Shown one piece after another: positions 49,701-59,400 of a DNA stretch of 64,000 nucleotides. The stretch is from Chrysoperla carnea. Lineage: Eukaryota; Arthropoda; Insecta; Neuroptera; Chrysopidae. Where the stretch lies: NCBI RefSeq assembly GCF_905475395.1, contig NC_058337.1:86112368-86176367 (forward strand), in the 5' to 3' direction. How positions within the stretch are numbered: the stretch's first letter is position 1; every line of letters begins with the position of its first letter. The notes under the pieces are model-generated. The model did no database searches. It had not been told where the DNA came from and saw only the letters and a program-made list of their open reading frames with translations. The translations under genes were made by a program, and so were the position numbers.

Positions 49701-52700
49701 TTAAATGACTTTCTAATACGTATGATTCGATGCGTGTACACATGATGACGGTGAAAGTTACCAATGTTTAGCGACTGACTTAACAATAAGTAAGTGTTTA
49801 TAAGTACCTGCTGTACTTATTATATTAGTAACATGTAAGTTTAGTAAAATGTTATTAATGCCATTAAAATTATTTCAATTTTGGATCGAAAAGATCAATT
49901 TTTCAATTAATTATTCAAACTATAATAAAGATCAATTTTTTAATTAATATATTTTAATTAATTGTTTTATATAAATTAAGAATAATGTGAAGAATTGTTT
50001 GACAATTTCCTGATTAAAATGTTAAATATTTTTCCTTAAAATAATTTTACATTAAAAATGTTAATAGTTTTTTGGTTTTAGGGTTCCGTATAATAATTAA
50101 GATGAACCTAAAACAAACTGTCTAAAGATTAGAAAAATAATTTTGTAAAAATTTGTTTTTCAAAATGTTTTTTTTTTAAAACACACTATTTTAGTGAAAC
50201 AAAATAGCTTGCAGGGCCACAAATTACTTATTTTAATTACAAAGTATGTTTCTTTATGGCTATGTACTTATTCACGGATAAAAAATAATGAAAAGTGTCG
50301 TGGACGCTCAACACGAACTATGTCTCTATCGTTAGAAATTAAGTATAATTAAATAACTAGAACAATGGAGGAATGTTAATAAAATCTTTTTTAATAATTT
50401 ATACCATCTATGACTTGCAATCAGAGGTTGCCAAATCGAAGATCAAAATCTAAAAAGATCAAAAAGTAGAATTTTAAACAAAATCTATTGATGTGAATAG
50501 GTTTTGATACGACTACCGTCCTCATGAGGAGCGAGACATGTTAACATACACCACCACGGCTTCGTTGAATGAACTATTAATATTTCAAGAAAATAGTTTA
50601 TAAAGTTTATAAAAAAAAATGTTGGTCGGACACTTTTTTTGGTCCAGCCTTCCGCCGAACGTATGAGTACCTAAGAAACATAGTTATTTTATAACATCTA
50701 TTTAGATATAAATTTCGATTTTTGCCCCAATTTCCTTGATTTTCGATTTTCTAGATCACTGATCTAGGAAATTGGGGTAAAAATCGAAATTAATTTCGAT
50801 ATATCCTAGAGTTCTCATTTAGATGTTAAAATTTCAGAAACATCTCTTGCTTTGCTCTCTTCGGATAAAGGGAGTGTTGCTGAGCGGACATAAAATAACT
50901 GTGACTCATTAATGTAGGAGCTCACAGATATATCACGCAGGCAAAATATTTTGATAACCAATTAAGGCCATGACTAAAAATAATAAATTTTCAGTGCGAT
51001 ACTTCTATTTACTTCTGTATTCAATCAATCAGCCAATCATCGTGATATCAAATTACGGCAAATTTCATGGTTAAATAAAATAGAGATTGCGATGTTTGTT
51101 TGAACTGATAACCGAAATATTGGGTGTCAAAAAAAAATATGAGGCTTGTAGATTTTTGTAGCCGAAAAGTTTTTAGGAATCCGTATTAGTAGTTTTATAA
51201 TTTTTCTAAGAACTAAAATTTTCTAAGCGGTCTAGAAGAATGTATACGCCTGATTGATCGAAATCGAACTTAATTATTAGAATAAGAGTTATTTTTCTAA
51301 CTTATTTTTAATGTTCTTAAATACTTTTTTTGTAATTTTACTATGAAAGATGTTAAAAATAATTTACTTAATCCAGTTAAAAATACAATTTATATATAAT
51401 TCACTTAAATATACAATTTATACAAGTTTCTCAAATTAATTGTTTATTTATTTTAAGATGGTAAAAAAAATTTGGGAAAATTTATGAATTTTGTTTTAGA
51501 GTTTTACTTTTGATAATAACAAAATTTCTATCATAGTTATCTTCTATTTTCAAGCAATTTCATGTAACATTTCGATTCAAAATTAATTGTCTTCGCCATT
51601 CTAAAACCATGTTTATAGTTTATATATTATATATTCATACACCTGAACAGTATTAAATAACAGAGTAAATAATAATATTTGCTAATAAATTTATGTCAAT
51701 AATATATTTATATAAATTATTATAATAATTATTCAAATTAAATATTAGATCTGCAATAGTTACAACATACAACAGAATACAATAGTTTATTATACCTATA
51801 TTACTTGGCTATCTTAAACATATTATAAAATGTATTTATTTAATAATTATTCACTAATTTAATTATTGTTAATATTAGACTTGGAAAATTAGTCATTTTC
51901 TTACGATTTACATTAACATCTGAAATGATTAGATAATTTACCAGGTGTTGTGAGAATACGGATCCCGGAAATTCATTTCTAGAAATTAAAAACTAGGCTT
52001 TGAGAAACTGCTCATCTGAGAATTTAACGAAAATCGTTTAACTGACAGAAATGAGTTTTACTGGCATTTTGTGGTTAAAATAGTAAATACTTGAACTACA
52101 TATTTGATCTACACCATTTTTCTATAATTTCTTCTTTCTATTCCTCAGTGGATATAGTCTATGATATTACAAACAAACACATACATAATATATGTAACGT
52201 ATAAATTTATGATTATTATTTTTAATATATATAATGCCTGTATACATACTATATAAAATGTTTTTCTACATGGGTTACTATTATCTGTATATCATTACAT
52301 TTTTCCAGTATATTTTGACAAAGTCCACAATACCTTAATCTTAGTTTCAATATATTTGTGCTCTTTATATATTTATACAACCGTTCCCAATCAAACAAAT
52401 CAAAATTTACAATTGACAAAAGAAATTTTGCAAAGTGCAAATAAAATAATTGCACAATATAAATATAATAAAAGAACAAATCAATACAAACTGAAGGTGA
52501 TCACTAAATAATAATAAAGAAATAATAAATATTTATCTCCTTAATTACTTTTGTTTACACAATTAATTACGAAATTATATGCATTTCTATAAACGACTCT
52601 TTATGTATGGAGAACAGTTAACTAAAATTTCCCATACAAACAAAAGCATCAAACCTTGAGGTTTATTTCTTACTTACATTTCATTTAAACTCAATTGAGA

Positions 52701-55700
52701 TAGGTTGCAAAGGTATTTAAAAAAGTACTAGTCACAGTTTTATAAAAATTAAAAAATTGTGGTGAGTTGGCAAATTTTTCATGGTGGAGGTGCGAAAAGG
52801 AAATTTTGTGTCACGTGACATAAGGTTGTATCAAGATTGATATGTCATATCAATGAACACATGTAATCAATATTTGGAAAAAATAAATAATCGTATTATT
52901 TTCTATTGTGATATTTCTTTAGAAACATTAATTTTTAATAGTTAAAAATACAATAAAAAGGTTATAAGAAATCAGTGCTCGATTTCAAGCGGAATTGAAA
53001 AAGCGTTTTGGTACCCATCTTGAGAAAAATGAAATAAATGTAGTTTAAATGTAAAAATAATGGCAAGTGGACTAATTGGTCTTCTCGCCCTTATATCAAA
53101 GATATTATTTTCAAACCAATAATTTGAAATACTCCTACAGGCGGCTACAGTTTTGTCACATCTATTGCTGGTAATCAATAGTACTGTAAATAATTATCTT
53201 GTAATATTTTGAGGTAATAAAACTGTGAGTAGCAAAACTTCATGATAGGGAGAAGCCTTTTATTGTTAGTTTTCAGATATTTTCAAATTAAACAATAGAA
53301 TATCTCGTAAAAATCGATATTCCTAATAGTAACGAAAATATGAACGTGTCTGCATCTTAAATGCGACATACTGTATTTAAAAGATTATGATTTTAGGATC
53401 CATATAAAAGAAGCGCAAGTCCCCGATTCTTCCACCCTTACAGAGTACATTCTCAATGCCTCAATATATTATAAATTCTAACTGCAGTTTTATATATTTT
53501 ATACATCTCCTGCGTGACAAAATTTTACACTGACTAAACGTAATTTGGTAAAATAGAAAACTGTTAGAAGTTATTCCGATAAAAAGTTTTAATTTTTTTC
53601 TATTTAAGACTTAATAAAGGTACTACCAAACATTGAAATAATAATTAGTTACATGTAGTTGTAAGAAAATGTGGGAACTAAAAATGCAACCAAATATCTT
53701 TTTGAAAGGAATTGCAATTTAAAAGTGACTAATCTAAATGTGTAGTGTCATTACTCTTACAATTAAATGCTATACATACAGTGTGTAACATAGAAAATGT
53801 ATGGAATATTTTAAATTTCTTAATATTTTCATTTTTTATTTATTTAATAGAATTTTCTGATTTTTTTTTTTTTTTTTCATTTGACTCACCTATTTCAGTT
53901 TGATGGAGATATTTTTCTATATATAATTCTGTCATTTCCAATATTTCTACTGACTATACAATTTTTTAATGCTTGGTAATGTTCTTAAGGCTTATTTAAT
54001 TTATATAATGAAATATAGGTAAGATTTTGTAGTAAAATGATCCGTTTAAGTTTTTTAAATCTTGATGAATTTTATCATACGAATATTCTTAACAACGAGT
54101 GCAATTTTAAAAAAAATTGAAAGAAAATAGCAAAGACTGAAAAAAATAATTCGTCGTTGGACAAAAGATAGCAAACAACCTATCTACGGTGGCCATAGAA
54201 AAGATACCGCATGCTTTTACTGCAGACTGCCTATTTGGTTTCTTTACTGTTTGCCAGAAGTCATTATAAGGTAAGCGATTCAACCCTGTGCTTAGATGTA
54301 TCCCCATTCGACAACCTTCATAACCATATTGGAATCAGTTCGTCCATTTCACGATGTTAACAGTCAACTTGAGATCAAAAATTTGCTAATGGTGACTGTA
54401 TTATTACACTCCAAAATTCAATTAGATACAGAAAGGTTTTAAATTCAATCACGCCAAGTTTTTTTTTTAATGTAAAAATTCAAGAAGCAAATAGTCGAGA
54501 CATCTTTACAAAAAAACATTTGTACCTGCATTCAAGACATCCTTGGTAAGGTCAATAAACAAATGAAAAAAGATTTGTACTTAAATTAGTTAGTTTGTAA
54601 AACAGCAAAGATTTTTAAATACGCATTAAATACATAATTTTATTAAAATGCTAGAAGGTAAATCAATTCCATAACTCCTAAAAGCTTAAGCCTCTACCAT
54701 ACTGCCGCGAAGTAGCACAAAGTCGGGCGATACTTTTGGTGTCTCGCCTGTCGTTACCTCGCCTTTTCCGACTTCAGGCAAGTATCATCTCCACATTCTT
54801 GTGATTACGTGTGAAGCTCATAAACTTTTGTGGTTTGTTATAATGCACAGAGAGCTACCGCAGGAGCAGCTGTTGGCACTTCGGGCTCAGAAAAAGCCAT
54901 GAGACACTTGAGAAGTAAAACAAAAAAGTGGTGGTGAGTGCTTCACTTCGGCTAACTTTGGTGAATATTCTCGGCGAGGATCTTCTGCGAGAGTATGGAT
55001 GGAGGACTATTCGTGTGTCTAGTCGTTCCTATGACACAATGTACAAATAAATATAGAAATATGTTGAAACTTATGCGCATCTAGTAAACCAAAGCATTTT
55101 AAAAATAACAATTATTTTTATTGTTTATCTAAACATCAACAATAATAATATAGTAGAGTCTACATAATCGGAACTTCATAAAAACCGAGCGTTTTCCGAA
55201 TACTGTATTTGTTCCGATTACTTGCATTGTATAGAAAATATCATTATAAACAAAGTCGTTATTGGAATGTATGTATTTAAGCGAGACTGTATACACAGCA
55301 TTTAACAAGTGTCATTGTTATAAAATGAATCATATATTAGATGTATAAACAAACAAGCAATGCAATTTTTGATAGATTGATAGATCCATGTGTGCTAAGT
55401 GCAGGCGGATGAAAAGTGTTTCGATTACTGGGCGTTTGCGAATATCCAGTTTTCCGAGACTCTACTGTACGTTATAGATTTTGTTTATAAATAAAATTTT
55501 TCATTGATTATTTATTTAATAAATATGTATTTATTATATTAAATAAATAATTAATTAATATTCTAATCATTAACAACAGTAACTGTTGTAAATAACAATG
55601 AAAATTTCAATATATAAATGAAATAAGTAATCATGTTACTTAATCAATTAATACTTTAGTGAACACATGTATCTATTTCTTTATAAATATGTTTATGCAA

Positions 55701-56370
55701 CAAGGATGACCCCGACCCACACGATAATATTATTATGTTACAATCCATTGCCTGCAACATGCTGTAACTACTACAAGAGATTAATCACTTCTTTGAAATG
55801 CAAATTAAAAATTCAGCTTGTAGCGAATGCGCTATGATTCGAGGAATATAAGTCGTGTATTTTTTCACGAATCGTTAATAAATTAATCGTTGAAAAATTC
55901 AACATGTTAGATATCGGAAAGTTTAGACAGCGCAAAGCAAAAAGAACATTCCGTAATGTCACCGATTTTTATTTTACGTTGACTTGTAATTCAACCATCA
56001 TTTTTTGTTATTAGTTTACATTTTCATGCGCGTTACCTCTTATTATAATTAATATACAATGCTTTAAAATTTTGTGTTCAAAAATACGCTGTTCGAATTT
56101 GTGTGCAAAGTATTATAAATGAAATACGATATAGGTGATAAGAAGAAGTATGTTTATTGAGCGAGGGATCTAGTAAATTATATCTAGTTTATGGTTTTTA
56201 TAACTAATAAAAATATACTCAAGTATAGGTAGTGTGGACTAAAAAGTATAAAATAATTTTTAACTTCCCAGAGGAAGTTAATGTAATGGGGCCGTTTTTG
56301 AAAAAACCTAGTTTTACATTTTTCCGCGGTTTCAAGGCCGCAATATCCGAATCAAACCTTTTCAATGTGA

Positions 56371-56438
<68 letters not shown>

Positions 56439-59400
56439 TATGTGCGTATGTTCGTTCGGATTGTTTCGCCTCGATTATCTCGCTAACCAGTTATGACATT
56501 AACACGTGAGTGGGCTTATTCGACGCGAAATCGCGTATTTAAGAACTGAAAGAGTTTTAGAATTAGTTGAGCCGTTTTTTAATGGTAATAAAAAAACCGG
56601 AAAAAAATGAATAGACAGAATCTGAAAGGTGGGTAAAACACATCATCGTGTTTCGTCATTCGAAGAATAATCAATGAAGGCAGGCTAAAAAGACCTTTTT
56701 TTAATGTTTTTCCCCCTCTGGGAAGCTAGTCGTGTGGACTACAGGGGTCGGACTTACACGACTGCAGTACCACACTGACTATGTACTGCCAATTTATTCT
56801 TTACGATGTTGAATATACTTTTAAAAGAGTTGGGTGTTTCTTACAAGCTGAGGTGTTTTAAAATGTTATTTGAACATTGTTACTTTCGTATTTTGGAGAA
56901 TAGCAGCATAAGCTTTTAGGTTAAGCTCTCTTAAAAAATCCAAAAAGGCTCAAAAATCAAAAAAAAAAAATACAGCTTCCAAAGACTATTTTAATATTCG
57001 TAATTTGAAGTTTCAGGGTACAATAACAAAAATTCGAAGAAGTTTTCTTATATATTACACTTTTTTCTTAATATCAGTTGATGATATATCCTATATGTAA
57101 GTGCAACGTCAAAAGTGCCAACTTATATTTCACTTTATTGAGAAGATGTGTTTAAATTTTTCTGCTCCGATTCTACTGAATTTTAGGAATTCATTCATTT
57201 TATAAAATTCCAGCCACCTATGGAAAATTTCTTTGGAATTTGACCATTTTTAAAATCATATTTGAATGAATTACATTTAATTCGTAAATATAAAAAAATG
57301 TAGAAAAAAAATATAATAATTTTCGTAGAATCATCTATAAGGAAGGGAAGGTCCTTAACTTCTTAATCTACTTCAAGTTTTGAAACACGTTATTTTATGT
57401 TTTATCTATATTTGATGTTGAACTAAAATTTTTTACAAAGAAAATCAACATACAAAAATAGTGAATTTTTAAATAAGGTTAACGAGTTCTTTTAAAGTAC
57501 TCGTAAAATAGTTAAAACATAAAGTAAAAAGAATGTTAAATAATTATAATTTCGTAATAATTATATAAAAAATTTGTTCTATGCAATTATAATCATAATT
57601 ACAATTATAATATTTATTATTTTATTTTTTAATTGTTCGTTAATCAAATGCACTTTATATTGTATTTATTTCATAAAATGATTTATCTGGAGGAAATTAA
57701 ATTCAGATATTTTGTATACTAAAAATTCAATTTCTAGGACATTCAATCTTAGAATTTTCCAATGAAAATAAATTCTTTTCTTATTTCACTTTCATTAATA
57801 TTTATCTTTTTACCTGATCAAAATAATTACGTTCTATACTTTTTCGAAAATATATCTATTGTAAATAATTGTCAACACTTTTTCCAGTGGGAAGCTTTTA
57901 CTCAATTTACTCTATATATGTGTCGAAATTTTGTCCAATCTAAGACCCACGTAAGTGATATGTCGTTTTATCCTCGAAAATCAAATTTTGGATTGCTCTT
58001 GGATTGATCTGGTCCGACCCAATTAGTGGTGCGTATTTTTTAATGAATGATGCCAGAAATACACGAAACCAATACTATAATCTTAAAGGTATATTCCAGT
58101 ATAGGGTACTTTCGGTAGTGAAAACTAAATTATGAAATTTGATAAAAATTATTGTTGAAATATGCTTGAATATTCTGATTTTGAGTCATAAAAGCACATC
58201 ATTGTTTTATTATATTCAAATTAAAAATCGTATTTTTTAAACTGTATATCATGTGACCTAAAAAACGGGCGAGTCCTGATACAATGTCATAAAGGCAAAA
58301 ACTGTCAGTTCAGTGTTAACATCTGGGTACATGTCTGTCAAATTTAACCGTGTTCTTTCATCAGTGCATTTCATTTGCACCTATTATAAAAATGCAAATA
58401 ATAACCACTAAGGGCCTGATAAAACAGAAGGTAAAAACTGATGAAAGTGAAAGTATTGATAGTTGATACAGTGACAAGTGCGGTAGAAGATTTTTTGACA
58501 GAATCAAAAAAAAAAAGGAAAATTTCTAATGTCAATACTAAAGAAATGAAAATGATTTGTTTGGAAAAAAAATTAATATGCTCTCATTACGATACCTAAT
58601 GTGTAGTAAAAAAGACAATGATTGCGAAGAATTTTTGAAACAGATAGCACATTTTTTTAATGACATAAATATTAGAAACGCAGAAAGAGAGAATCAACAA
58701 CCAAAAATCAACATAGAAGTGGATTGTGGTATGAGTTCCGCTATGGGGTGATTTACTGCTTCGAAATGTTTTGAAGTAATGACTGTTGATTTTACCAATA
58801 TTACGTCACCAAAACGGATGACAACGTTTTTGACGGAATAAAAAAGGTTTAAAATTTAGTTTTAGGACAAGAAAGCGTGTTAATTTTGCCAGAATATAAT
58901 TTTTTGTGGCTTTTTGTTATCAAAATCAACATTTTGAAGTACTTTTTCAAACATATTGGAATACCCTATTATATTCAGGCATAATGAAAAGTCATAGAAA
59001 ATTACCTGGAACGAATCAAATTGCTGCTAACCCTATAGGTTATTGACATTAATGTTTTTCAAATGCAAGACTCTATTTTAGGAATCAAAAGAAATAGTAG
59101 TTATTTTAATCATAGATTGAATGAACCGAAAAGGATAAAAAATATCAACAGGTTTTACTAATGTATCAAAACATTGTTTAGTAAAATTATATTCAGTGTC
59201 ACTCTTTACACTTATTAAATATAATGATGCAATTGGTTGCATAATTAGCTTTATTCTTTGCTTTTTACTGACTAAGAAATTTATATCCTTTGTCCTAAAA
59301 AGTATCTTCGAACAAAAGTACTAAAACACCAATTCTTAACAAACAGTAATATGAGACACATAATATATTGCCTACTTACATACACGGTAAGAAATTTATG

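Noticed and set aside
54107..54307. 66-codon minus-strand frame
   Set aside because: No recognisable motif and no splice sites placing it in gene C between exons 1 and 2 in phase.
56232..56486. Frame with a long Cys-Val run
   Set aside because: Direct translation of a TG microsatellite inside a repeat.
57762..58007. 81-codon plus-strand frame with a hydrophobic start resembling a signal peptide
   Set aside because: Content after the hydrophobic run matches no family, the composition is that of the AT-rich background, and it lies within intron 1 of gene C.
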